Shown: piece by piece, positions 55,701 through 64,000 of the stretch
Position numbering within the stretch: position 1 is the stretch's first letter
Layout: each line of letters begins with the position of its first letter
Assembly (NCBI RefSeq): GCF_902635505.1
Contig: NC_045429.1
Location: 426,277,669 to 426,341,668 of the forward strand
DNA length: 64,000 nucleotides
Direction: 5' to 3'
Source of the DNA: Sarcophilus harrisii
Lineage: Eukaryota; Chordata; Mammalia; Dasyuromorphia; Dasyuridae
Position numbers and translations under genes: made by a program
Notes under the pieces: model-generated
Databases searched by the model: none
Told to the model about the DNA's origin: nothing
The model's input: only the letters and a program-made list of their open reading frames with translations

Positions 55701-57468
55701 CTGCTTGTCCATCTGAGTGGAGGAACCAGCCGAGATCAGGTACCCACTCTGAGCTGGATCCGCCAATGTTACCGTACCCTGGACCGACGGTGAGGAACCT
55801 GGAAAGATTTTACCCACTCACTCTTCTCTGATCCCATTTCTTTCTCCTCCCAAGATGTCCCTCATACTGCCGTCTCTCTTCCCTTCCCTTTTCTCCTTCT
55901 CTGCCTTTCCCCAAATATCCCTCCTCTGATTTATATTTTCTATGTCTCTGCCTTTCAGGCACTTGTTTCCCTTTCCTCTCAGCCCTCTATAATTTCTTCC
56001 ACTGGATGAATCTGTGCCACTGGAGTTCTTGAATAAGAACTCAAGGGAATAAAAAGAATGCTAGAGGGAGCAGAGGAGACCCAAGAATGAGGAAGAAAGT
56101 AGGCGGCTACAGAGAGAGGAGTCCAGAGAATAGCAAACGAAAAGTTGTGGGACACAAGTTGGAGTGGATTGGGGACAGGAGGCATTTCAGGAATTTCTTC
56201 GGTATGAGAAGGACATGAAAGACAAAAACAGAAGTGAGGGCCTCAGGCTGCAGCTGGGAGGATGAAGATTAGGCCCTCAAAGAGAAATTCCTAATGGAGG
56301 ATTAGAAATGAATGTTGATTAAAGAGGGGATGATCTGGAAGGTCCAGAAGAGACATCCTTCTGGGTTTGGGGCTCAGATTAAGAATGTGGTGATTCCACA
56401 CTTTTTGCTTCAGACTCCGAAAAAACCTTCGAGCTCTGGTAGTTGTGCACGCCACCTGGTATGTGAAGGCACTTCTGGTGATGCTCCGGCCTTTTATCAG
56501 GTATTTATCTCTAGGGATATGGACTTCTTGCTTCTCAGATCCATTGCCCCTTCCTCTTTCTCACATTCAGGGTCCACACTTTCCCCTCACCCTTTCTGGC
56601 TCTAACCACACCTTCCTGTCTCAACTAGCTAGCGGACCTCCTTTGTCTTCTAAAAAGATGTGTGAGAGGTCCTTCTCTAATCTTAAATACATGTGACCTT
56701 TCTTCTTTCCTGAGTTCCAAGTTTAGCAGAAAAGTTCGTTTTCTGGACAGTCTAGGAGAGCTGGCCCAGCTCATCTCCTTGGAACATATCCACATCCCTG
56801 ATGCCGTCAGACAGTGAGTTCTAGGAGGGACTTCGAGGGTGGGAAAAAGGAGGGGAATAAACAGGCAGAATCGTGGAGAGATAAGTGAAAAGTCCTAGTT
56901 CTCACCTTCTGAACTTCACACTTAAAACTTAATCAGGAGCCCCAGCACTCAAAAGCAAGTGCCTTGGGAATTTTCTGTATCTGGTGTGTTGGGTACAGGC
57001 TGGGTAAAATCCCAAGGAGACAATACAGAACGGCCAGAGGAGGATAGGCTTAGAAGAGAAGGCTCTCTTGAAGTGAGCTTGGAAGGATGGGAGGGACAAT
57101 GTTTGTGGGATCTCAGATTGACAACTAGAAGGGACCTCAAAGGTCATGTACTCTCTTCTCTCTGTTCAGGAGGGAGCTGAAGTCTAGAGATTTGGGAGAC
57201 TCAGTCAAGATTACATGGAGAGTGAGCAGCAAAGCCCCATTTGAAACCAAAATCCAGCACATGCTATGTGGGGGAGACTGACCATAGTTTTGAGAGGATA
57301 GAGCAGCCAAGGAGTAGAGAAAACTAGAAAGGACTCAGATGTTTATTTACCAGATCCACTCCTCCATCCAAGTTCCAGTAGGGTTAGGATATGATGCTCT
57401 GCTCTGTCCTTTCTCTCTCCCTGCAACCTAGGCTGGACAAGGATCTGCATGGCTCCAGAGGAACCTAA
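52670..57468 (+). CDS. BNIPL: BNIPL, BCL2/adenovirus E1B 19 kDa-interacting protein 2-like
   Basis: BNIPL is a BCH-domain adaptor related to BNIP2 and CAYTAXIN; it binds BCL2 and Rho/Cdc42 regulators and promotes apoptosis when overexpressed. Join 52670-52701, 53427-53516, 53662-53726, 53897-54109, 55036-55218, 55418-55520, 55658-55789, 56414-56500, 56715-56813, 57432-57468. This gives 346 residues (human 357), with GT-AG introns and consistent phases. The N-terminal half is acidic and low complexity, with conserved [29 protein letters not shown] and [15 protein letters not shown]. The CRAL-TRIO/BCH domain starts near residue 172 ([20 protein letters not shown]) and runs to the C terminus ([14 protein letters not shown]). 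The start is chosen because MGTLEEP parallels human MGTIQEA and the phase fits exon 2. It is compact and repeat-poor compared with PRUNE1. Confidence 0.97.
53427..53516 (+). CDS. BNIPL: BNIPL exon 2
   Basis: [20 protein letters not shown] then EEWQDEEFP; acceptor tggtctcag, donor gtgaga. Confidence 0.94.
53662..53726 (+). CDS. BNIPL: BNIPL exon 3
   Basis: [20 protein letters not shown]; acceptor acatcccag, donor gtgagt. Confidence 0.94.
53897..54109 (+). CDS. BNIPL: BNIPL exon 4
   Basis: [20 protein letters not shown] through SGHEFEWE; acceptor tgtcaccccag, donor gtaggt. Holds a basic stretch and the acidic [13 protein letters not shown] segment. Confidence 0.95.
54270..54400 (+). mobile_element. 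CR1 LINE 3' end in BNIPL intron 4
   Basis: tgggtcccctcattgtggtc, ttcaagaagaggctggagta and gaattctgtgaatt are the CR1 terminal blocks. Confidence 0.65.
54440..54605 (+). mobile_element. MIR-like SINE with marsupial-type tail in BNIPL intron 4
   Basis: A degenerate tRNA-like half is followed by the tail aactagatggtttttaaggt ctctaacac, a block common to marsupial SINE 3' ends. Confidence 0.5.
55036..55218 (+). CDS. BNIPL: BNIPL exon 5
   Basis: [20 protein letters not shown] through KKVLSHG; acceptor gtctcttttag, donor gtaaca. Start of the BCH domain. Confidence 0.96.
55418..55520 (+). CDS. BNIPL: BNIPL exon 6
   Basis: [20 protein letters not shown] through VMEHLF; acceptor gttctccccag, donor gtgaga. 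Confidence 0.97.
55658..55789 (+). CDS. BNIPL: BNIPL exon 7
   Basis: [20 protein letters not shown] through CYRTLDR; acceptor ttcaccaccag, donor gtgagg. Confidence 0.97.
56414..56500 (+). CDS. BNIPL: BNIPL exon 8
   Basis: [20 protein letters not shown] through LRPFI; acceptor ttttgcttcag, donor gtattt. Confidence 0.96.
56715..56813 (+). CDS. BNIPL: BNIPL exon 9
   Basis: [20 protein letters not shown] through IPDAVR; acceptor ctttcctgag (weak pyrimidine context just before AG), donor gtgagt. Confidence 0.95.
57100..57265 (+). mobile_element. SINE-like repeat in BNIPL intron 9
   Basis: tcagattgacaactagaagg, gacctcaaaggtcatgtact, then a gagctgaagtc block as in the SINE-like units at 12640 and 36310. 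Confidence 0.5.
57432..57468 (+). CDS. BNIPL: BNIPL exon 10 (coding part)
   Basis: [11 protein letters not shown] and the stop at 57466-57468; acceptor ctgcaacctag. Confidence 0.94.
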
Positions 57469-57875
57469 CACATACCTGCATTGGATAATGGGCCCTCAAA
57501 CTGAAGGAAGAGACTGCCCTCAAGCTCCTGAATTTATTTACTCTCGCCTTTATATACTCTCCAATTTATATACTCTCCCTCTCTGTCTCTGTGTCTCTGT
57601 TTTCACTCTCTTCCCTAACCCATCCATCCATTTTGGATTTTGCTTTCCAACTCTTCCAGGTGTTCTTACCTAACAAACAAGTGGGCTCCAGGGAATCCTA
57701 AGCCCCAGGCAAGCTGACCACTTTCCCCTTTACGTTTTAAGCCTAAGAAATGGGTTGAAAAATAGGCAGGTTTGGACTTACTGCCTGCAGCCATACTGGG
57801 TCCGGGACCATCCCGAAATAAGGAGCTGCCTCTCAGCCTGTGCCAGTGCCTTCCTGTCTCTGTTCTTTTTTCTTC

Positions 57876-57909
57876 AATAAATTCAGATGTACAACTGCAG
57901 CTTAATAAA
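57876..57909 (+). terminator. BNIPL: BNIPL poly(A) signals
   Basis: Two AATAAA hexamers, 57876-57881 and 57904-57909, about 410-440 bases after the BNIPL stop and about 400 before the MENT start. Confidence 0.8.
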
Positions 57910-57959
57910 GTCAGTTACGAGAGAGGACTCGGTTTTGTGAAGGAAACCTCCCCGATTCC

Positions 57960-58620
57960 CACCCCAGTGACAGCCAGTCTCTGCCCGCCGAGCCTACCTG
58001 CACGGCTTGGGGAAAGGGGCGCTCCGGGGGAGGACCAAGCGGAGACAAAGATGCCATAGGTCGGGGCAGGGGTGGGAGTTCTGAGGCTAGGGCCCCGCTG
58101 TTTCCATGCAACGCCCCAGGGGAAGCGTCACGAGCTGCCGGAGGGCCCCTTTCCCCCTCCCCTGGGGCGCTCGCGTCTTTCCCTCAGTTCAAACGAACCC
58201 GGGAGTCCGGAACGAAAAGGGAGGCAGGGAGAAAGAAGCCGAGCCCCTGCCCCTTCCCGACCCTCCCCTCTCTTCGCCTCCAAACCGCCTAGAAACCCGT
58301 CCTCCCATGATCCCCAGCGACCGCGCGCTTCTCTGGGCCCTGTGGCTGTTCCTGGGGGCCCGGGCGGTAAAAGCCAGGGTCCTGGTCCAGAGCCAGCCCG
58401 GAGCGGATTGGGCTGGGGGCGGCGAAGGGGACACCGTCACTGCGGGGATCCTGACCAAGGGCTGGCCCAGCATCGTGAAAAGGGATGAACCTGCTTCGGT
58501 GGGGAGGACGCGAAATCGGGGGGAAGAAGACAAGCCGGCAGCTCCTGCCGCCGCCAAGCTCCCGGCAGCCTCGACGTCCTCGGTACTTGGGAACCGGGAA
58601 GGGCGGGGCCTGAAGAAGGC
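57960..58620 (+). promoter_or_regulatory. MENT: CpG-rich promoter and first-exon region of MENT
   Basis: Sharp rise in G+C and CpG (for example around 57985-58045 and 58105-58330) in an otherwise AT-rich window. No TATA box is seen. The start site itself cannot be located. Confidence 0.6.
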
Positions 58621-60541
58621 CGGGGAGTTAGGCGGGGTAGAACAGCAGGAGGACCCAGAAAATGACGAGGACCCAGCCCAGGAGACTGAGGACCGGAACC
58701 AAGAAGTCCAGATGGAGAAGCAGGAGGAGCATTACGAAGACCCAGGGCAGTATCAGGGTCAAGCGCAGGAAACGGAGCAGGACCAGGAACAGAGCGAGAT
58801 CCACGACTTAGAGGAGCAAGAGCAACGAAATGAGAGAGAGGGAGAGGAAGGAGGGCAGGGAGAGGCGCAAGAGCAGTTGCCCCAGGGGCTCCAGGAGCAA
58901 AAGCAGGTGGAAGAGGGCCAAAGGCGAGAGAAAGCCGGAGGATTGGAGCAGAGTCAGAGCCCGGACCAAGAGCTGAAGCAGATTCAGGTTCACGCGGAGG
59001 AGCAGCAGCAGTTGAAAGAGCTGGAGCAGCAGCAGGAGCAAGAGCTAGAGCAGCAGCAGCAGCAGGAACTGGAGCAGCAGCAGCAGAATCTAGAGCTGCT
59101 GCTGCAGCAGCAGGAACTGGAGCACCACCAGGAGCTGGAGCAGCAGCAGCAGCAGCAGCAGGAGCCGGAACAGCAGCAGGAGCGGGAGCAGCAGCCGGAG
59201 CTGGAACAGCAGCAGCAGCAGGTGAAACACGAGTTGGAAGAGCAGCAACTGGAACAGCAGCAGCAGCAGCTGAAACAGGAGATGGAAGAGCAGCAGCTGG
59301 AACAGCAGCAGCAGGAGGAGGAGCTGGAGCAGCAGCAGCAGCAGGAACTGGAGCAGCAGCAGGAACTGGAGCAGCAGCAGCAATTGGAACAGCAGCAGCT
59401 GGAGCAGCAGCAGCAGGAGCTGAAACAGGAGCTGGAACAGCAGCAGCTGGAACAGCAGCAGCTGGAACAACAGCTGATGGAACAGCAGCAGCAGCAGCAA
59501 CAGCTGGAGCTGGAGCAGCAGCAGCAACAGCTGGAGTTGGAGCAGCAGCAGCAACAAGAGCTGGAGCAGCAGCAGCAGCAACAGGAGCTGGAGCAGCAGC
59601 AGCAACAGGAGCTGGAGCAGCAGCAGCAACAGGAGCTGGAGCAGCAGCAGCAGCAACAGGAGCTGGAGCAGCAGCAGCAACAGGAGCTGGAGCAGCAGCA
59701 GCAACAGGAGCTGGAGCAGCAGCAGCAACAGGAGCTGGAGCAGCAGCAGCAACAGGAGCTGGAGCAGCAGCAGCAGCAGCAACAAGAGCTGGAGCAGCAG
59801 CAGCAGCAGCAGCAACAGGAGCTGGAGCAACAGGAGCTGGAGCAGCAGCAGCAGCAACAGGAGCTGGAGCAGCAGCAGCAGCAACAGGAGCTGGAGCAGC
59901 AGCAGCAGCAGCAGCAACAGGAGCCTGAGAAGCTGGAGCAGCCACAAATTCAAGAGCAGCCGCGGGAGGACCAGCAACAGCAACAGATTCAGAAACTGGC
60001 ACAGGCACAGGCAAAGAAACAGCAGGCCTCTAAGCAGGCAAAGATGGGTCTGGGCCCTGGGTCCAAGAGTAAGAGCTCAGGATTCTTCCCCAGCCTGGGT
60101 CTCAGGGCACCTAAGCCGTCATCAAGGGAACAGGAGTTTTCCAACAGAATTCCAGCTCCTCTACAAGGGAAGCACCTGGTGATGCTGGCTTGGGGACCAT
60201 GGCAATGTCATTGCCCCACGGGTATCATGAGCCGAGTTCGGGGAGGAAAGATTTTAGATTTCACTGGGCGTCTTAGATCTGGGGCCATGAGCCGCCTGGA
60301 GACTCAGCGCCAGCCCTGCACTTATGCCCTCTGCCACTGTAACCAGGAGAAGAAAGAATGTCCCTTAGATCACGCCCTTTGCTCTTCCAGCGCCCCTGGT
60401 GCCTGCCAGTACCGTGCTGTTTTGGCTCCACTGGGGAGTCCGGAAGACACCATCAATGAAACAACATTTTGGAAACAAGTCCGGGAAGGGCTGGAAGAAG
60501 TCTGGGTAGGCCTCCAATCCCTGATGACTAAGGAAAAAAGG
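58307..60541 (+). CDS. MENT: MENT exon 1 (coding part)
   Basis: 745 codons in one exon. The frame runs on to a stop at 60623-60625, but the last 28 codons are intronic: gtgagc follows codon 745 and homology stops there. Confidence 0.92.
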
Positions 60542-61589
60542 GTGAGCATCAGGGATCAATGCATGAATGAAAGATTGAGGCATTTATTATTAAGCACTTG
60601 CTATGTGCAGAGCATTGGGGATTAAGAAGACAGCCCCTGCTCTAATGATCTCTCATCCAATGAATTACCTGATCCATGGTTGTTACTAGTTTTGTATCAA
60701 TACATGATTTATCATCATGTGCCAATTATTCATTGAAGTCAGCATTTTTAGATACCAGTTAAAAATTCTGATCAAATAGCTCTTGATTGGTCATTGACTA
60801 ATCTTTGTGTTGGTCATCATAAATCACTGAAATTGTACAAAACAATCATTGTACAGATTAATTCTTAATAAATGGAAACTGATCCATTGATAATTCCTAG
60901 ATGTGGATGGATCAATGATTTATCAGTAGATATTCACCAGTCAGTGGCTGGCAATTACCTAGAGTAGCTCAAACAGCACTGACTGACTGGGTAATGATTT
61001 ATTTTGCACTGACCTAGTATTGTTCCTTTATTCGAGGAGGTAGGATGATCTTCCAGTATGGGGATGAAGCCAGGTAAAAGGAATATACATTTGTCTTGGT
61101 CACTGCCTGTTCCTATTTCTCCCCTTTAATGGATCTCTGTACGTAATGTCCAGTGAGAGTATAGATTTATGCATGAAATGAGATTTCCTTATATTCTAGT
61201 AGTATTCTATGTGGAATAGTATTCTATTCCACCCCCTAGTAGGGGTGGAAAGTTTCAAATCTCTGAATTTTCCCCACTATTTAAGACACTATTAAAATAG
61301 TTGTGCAAAGGGGCAGCTAGGTGGCTCAGTGGATAGAACACCAGCCCTGAAATCAGGAGGACCCAAGTCCAAATCTGGTCTCAGACACTTAACACTTCCT
61401 AGTGTTAAGTCACTTAACCCCAATTGCCTCAGCAAAAATAAAAAAATAAAAATATGCATAGCACCATTAGGGAGAGCAGTATCAGTAGGGTAGTAAGTGA
61501 AGGAAAATTGGGGGAAGGGATAATATACAAATGTGATTGTAATTTCCCCCTTTCTCTTCTCTACCTAGACAAAGAGAAACCAGAGGTGA
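58307..61589 (+). CDS. MENT: MENT (C1orf56), with a large Gln/Glu/Leu repeat insert
   Basis: MENT (methylated in normal thymocytes) is a poorly understood predicted secreted or secretory-pathway protein, reported as a candidate proto-oncogene. Join 58307-60541 and 61569-61589: 751 residues against 341 in human. The start at 58307 gives a signal-peptide-like N terminus (MIPSDRALLWALWLFLG), as in human; the frame is open upstream to 58106, but that extension would bury the signal. Residues 24-225 are diverged and increasingly acidic. Residues about 225-545 are ELEQQQ-type repeats. The conserved C-terminal domain (from about 621) has WGPWQCHC, GRLRSGAMSRL, PCTYALCHCN and ECPLDHALC, and WKQVREGLEEVW. 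The first exon ends ...TKEKR at donor gtgagc; exon 2 adds TKRNQR and stop, matching the human NQR end. Confidence 0.93.
58980..59940 (+). repeat. Coding minisatellite (ELEQQQ repeats) in MENT
   Basis: About 960 bases of imperfect repeats. The right part (59545-59920) is the most regular, with units of 24-33 bases built as gagctggag plus a variable run of cag and caa codons. CAA interruptions occur in most units. An exact 18-base palindrome of ctg/cag codons lies at 59096-59113. Confidence 0.95.
60542..61568. other. MENT: MENT intron
   Basis: GT-AG intron of 1,027 bases. 60575-60665 has the antisense start of an L3/MIR-type tail (aagcacttgctatgtgcaga). A SINE lies at 61307-61450. The rest, including several ttgatc/atcaat-rich stretches, is unassigned. 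Confidence 0.8.
61307..61450 (+). mobile_element. Marsupial tRNA-derived SINE in MENT intron
   Basis: Well preserved: ggggcagctaggtggctcag, tggatagaacaccagccctg, tcaggaggacccaagtccaa, cagacacttaacacttccta, gtcacttaaccccaattgcc and an A-rich tail. The middle gtgtgaccctgggcaa block is replaced by a short deletion. Confidence 0.95.
61569..61589 (+). CDS. MENT: MENT exon 2 (coding part)
   Basis: Codons T-K-R-N-Q-R-stop after acceptor ctctacctag. The NQR ending equals the human C terminus, which supports this splice. Confidence 0.85.
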   Translation, partial: TKRNQR

Positions 61590-61724
61590 TGGCCACTCCA
61601 TGTCCAGCCCCAGAGGAGGAGGAAAGGGTGTCAGCACCCTAGTCTCTTTCCCCTTCCACTCCCACTGCTAACTTTCCAGATCCTATATAGATATCTTTTG
61701 TAAAGTAGTAATGGCTGTTTATAA

Positions 61725-61737
61725 TATAAAAACAAAA
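61725..61737 (+). terminator. MENT: Probable MENT poly(A) region
   Basis: No AATAAA is seen. tataatataaaaac at this point offers TATAAA/AATATA variants about 140 bases after the stop. Confidence 0.35.
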
Positions 61738-62189
61738 CAAAACTGAACAGAACCTTTTGGTCTTTTATCTTATTGAAGGGGTGGTTGGGCCTACAAGGGG
61801 CTGGAGACATCCCTCTTGCCAAGAAAAGAATCGGGAGTTTCTGTATAGGTTTCTCCCTTGGCTCCCCACTCCCAAGTTATAGCCTGAAAAATTATTTACT
61901 TTCTTCCTTATGTCAGGGTTAGTCTGAATCTAGGTCAATCTAAAGTAAAAAGGAAAAGCAGAGAACAGGAAAGTCAAGGCCCTTCAGAAATCATCCCCTC
62001 CTTTCCCTGCCTTCATTCTGTCTAGCCCTTTCTTAAGGCAGGGGAAGTGCCTCATTTGGCTAGATCCACCTTTGTTCCTTACCTGAACCCACAAGGTAAG
62101 CCAAGAACCTCCTAAATTCCATCCACCCAGATACAGCATTCCCTCTCCTTCCCCACCTCCCCCTTCCCACAAACCCCTACACAGAAAGA

Positions 62190-64000
62190 TCCTTCTGAAA
62201 CTTTTTGCTGGAGAATTTTTTTTATTTGAAAAAAAAAAATGTATTTAACAAAGTCTGGCAGTTTTTGTTGTTGTTGTTTGTTTTGATAAATTAAGACTCT
62301 CAAACCCACCCCAATCACTTCTGGAAGTTGGTAGAAGTGATGAGGGAAGGCATAAGTAATATCAAGTGAGTTCCATAAAAGGGAAGGCCAATGGTATAAG
62401 AGCTTTCAAAAAGGGAAGACAAAAAGGAGTGTGGCCCAAGACTAGAAATAAAGCCACCAGTGTTCACAGATCCAGCTGAGCAGACAGTACCTCACCCTTC
62501 CAGAACCAAGTCAATTCCCAGGCAGATTTCTAGTTTCCACTTAGCTTTCAGGGTTAGAATCGAGGCCACCCCTCAAAGCAACCGAAAGATGAGCCAAGTG
62601 TGAATCAGAAAATTATTGTGCCACATCAACCGTTGATCTAAAGAGACATTTAAAAAGTAGGAAGAACAGAGTTTTGCAAATGCAAGGGTCTCCCTAGTCA
62701 GTGCAGAGGGAGGCAAAGTCCTTAGAAAGATGGAAGAGCTGAGTCTTGGGCCCTGTGCTGCTAATGGTTCCTCACTTAGCACCTCCTTCCTGCCACCGAG
62801 GCGACCATAGAGACTAGACAACTCCTTGCCCGAGTGGAGGGTCAGGTTTCGGTTTGGCTTTGTGCCTTCCTCAGTCTTGTTCCCTACCCCTTCAAAAAGG
62901 GAAAAAAGCAGAGAACACCCGAGGAAGATTGGAGGTATGGAGACACCCACAACACTGGCCTTTTTTTATCAGGTGGGGAACTACTCAGAATTTATCCTAA
63001 CCCCCACCTGAGTCTGGTATTGCACAGAAGGAGAACAATATGGAGTTTTCACCACTGCACTGGTCCTACCCATCCCAGGGTGCTCTACCAATGCCTTCTG
63101 GGACCTCTCTTCCAATTAGCAAGAATGACCACGTCACAAACATACACCGATCACAGAAACATTAGATACACACGTACAGATATTAAAATAAAATTGCATG
63201 GCTTAGAAAGGTGTAGAATCTTGCTAACCCTGGCTAGAAGGGATTCTCTGTCTGTCCACAGCCCAGCTGCAGAGACTCTTAAGATGGGCCAGAACTGAAA
63301 ATCATTGGGGGAAAAAATACTTCTTCAAACCTCAAATCTACGAGGATTTATACCCCGAGCAGAGTCCTGCCTGTAAGCAGGGCACATTCATGATGAGGTT
63401 TCTAGCTACAAAATCAAAGGTAGCCCTCTCTCTCTCAGGATGGTCAGAAGGTCCTCCCTGAGGTATAACTTCCTTCTGTAGTCCCAGATCCCAACTCCTT
63501 TTTCCATTCTCTCCCTCACCTGTGCCAGCAGGGGAGGTCAATGGAGGTCAAGCCTGATCCTGAAGATTTGACAGAAGGACAAATGTTTAGCACACAGGTG
63601 GTTTCTCCCAATTCCCAACCCTGAGAATAGATGCAGTGGGGATTGTGATAGGTCCTGACATGGTTGGGGGTAATTAAGAGAACTGGTCTTAAATTAACTT
63701 TTTAATTATAAAAAAAAAGAGGAGATAACTGGCAGATAGATACTAATGCTATAGAAACCAGGTTAAAAGGCCCTAGGTATTCCGAGAAAGAGGCTGAAAT
63801 GCTGTGAGCTGAGGAGCTAGAGTCCAAAGGGGGAAATAAGAGAAGTAGGTGGTTGTCTTCCCTGGCCCCTTGCCTGAAAGTCCAAGAAGAGAGCCGGAGA
63901 GGATGTGGATGTAGGTAGCGATCAACAAAGCTGGCCTTAGCTTTGACAGTGCATCCCACCTACCCCAAGAGGAGGATTCCTAAGCTAGAGGTCCAAGTTA
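62190..64000 (-). other. CDC42SE1: Presumed 3'UTR of CDC42SE1
   Basis: In human the neighbour after MENT is CDC42SE1 on the opposite strand with a long 3'UTR. Here no coding exon of its short (79-residue) protein is visible on the - strand, but a - strand poly(A) signal is present at 62221-62226 and the sequence is repeat-poor, as a conserved UTR would be. Assignment rests on synteny. Confidence 0.45.
62221..62226 (-). terminator. CDC42SE1: Minus-strand poly(A) signal, convergent with MENT
   Basis: TTTATT on the + strand gives AATAAA on the - strand, about 490 bases from the MENT poly(A) region and facing it. Confidence 0.5.

Noticed and set aside
58437-60014. Long minus-strand open frames (525 and 297 codons, poly-Ala/Pro and poly-Leu) opposite MENT
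   Set aside because: They are complements of the CAG/GAG repeat in other frames: the repeat contains no stop in several frames. No homology, no splice context and no promoter support them.
60542-60625. C-terminal 28 codons of the uninterrupted MENT frame
   Set aside because: They lie after a good donor site, resemble an L3/MIR tail rather than protein, and homology to human resumes in the downstream exon.
62573-63541. Frames of 60-154 codons in the last 1.5 kb
   Set aside because: None matches CDC42SE1 or any family known to me. The region is better read as 3'UTR.

Overview
The window is a stretch of a mammalian, almost certainly marsupial, genome. Three host genes lie head to tail on the + strand: PRUNE1 (exons 2-8, 32462-50143), BNIPL (ten coding exons, 52670-57468) and MENT/C1orf56 (two coding exons, 58307-61589). 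A fourth gene, probably CDC42SE1, appears to enter from the right on the - strand as 3'UTR only. This is the order known at human 1q21. The marsupial call rests on the repeats: tRNA-derived SINEs of the GGGGCAGCTAGGTGG type, marsupial-type L1 3' tails, abundant CR1 and L3 LINEs, an RTE LINE and OposCharlie-like hAT elements. The resemblance of the L1 tails to Australian (dasyurid-like) marsupials is an impression, not a measurement.

Layout. 1-360 is relatively CpG-rich and may be the shore of the PRUNE1 promoter island just left of the window. 360-32461 is then most likely PRUNE1 intron 1. It is packed with LINEs, SINEs and MIRs, one class II (betaretrovirus-like) ERV fossil at 21526-24115 and a solo LTR at 25012-25536. 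PRUNE1 coding exons run 32462-50143, with a 12.3 kb intron 6 (36183-48444) full of nested L3, L1, CR1, RTE and SINE copies. BNIPL is compact. MENT follows within 450 bp of the BNIPL poly(A) signals, behind a CpG-rich promoter. The last 2.3 kb holds the MENT 3' end, facing the presumed CDC42SE1 3'UTR.

The three proteins are not known to form one pathway; their adjacency is ancestral synteny. PRUNE1 is a cytosolic DHH-family phosphatase, BNIPL a BCH-domain apoptosis/cytoskeletal adaptor, and MENT a signal-peptide-bearing protein with a conserved Cys-rich C terminus.

Most notable points: (1) MENT carries a roughly 310-residue ELEQQQ-type minisatellite-encoded insert that more than doubles the protein relative to human; (2) the 3' half of PRUNE1 exon 6 with its donor site is duplicated in intron 6, next to a good acceptor, in a phase that would keep the frame if used instead of exon 6; (3) two L1 insertions carry 3' transductions visible from target-site duplications and double poly(A) tracts; (4) there is a twin-primed L1, a heavily nested L3 LINE, and an ERV fossil whose 3' part consists of tandem repeats.
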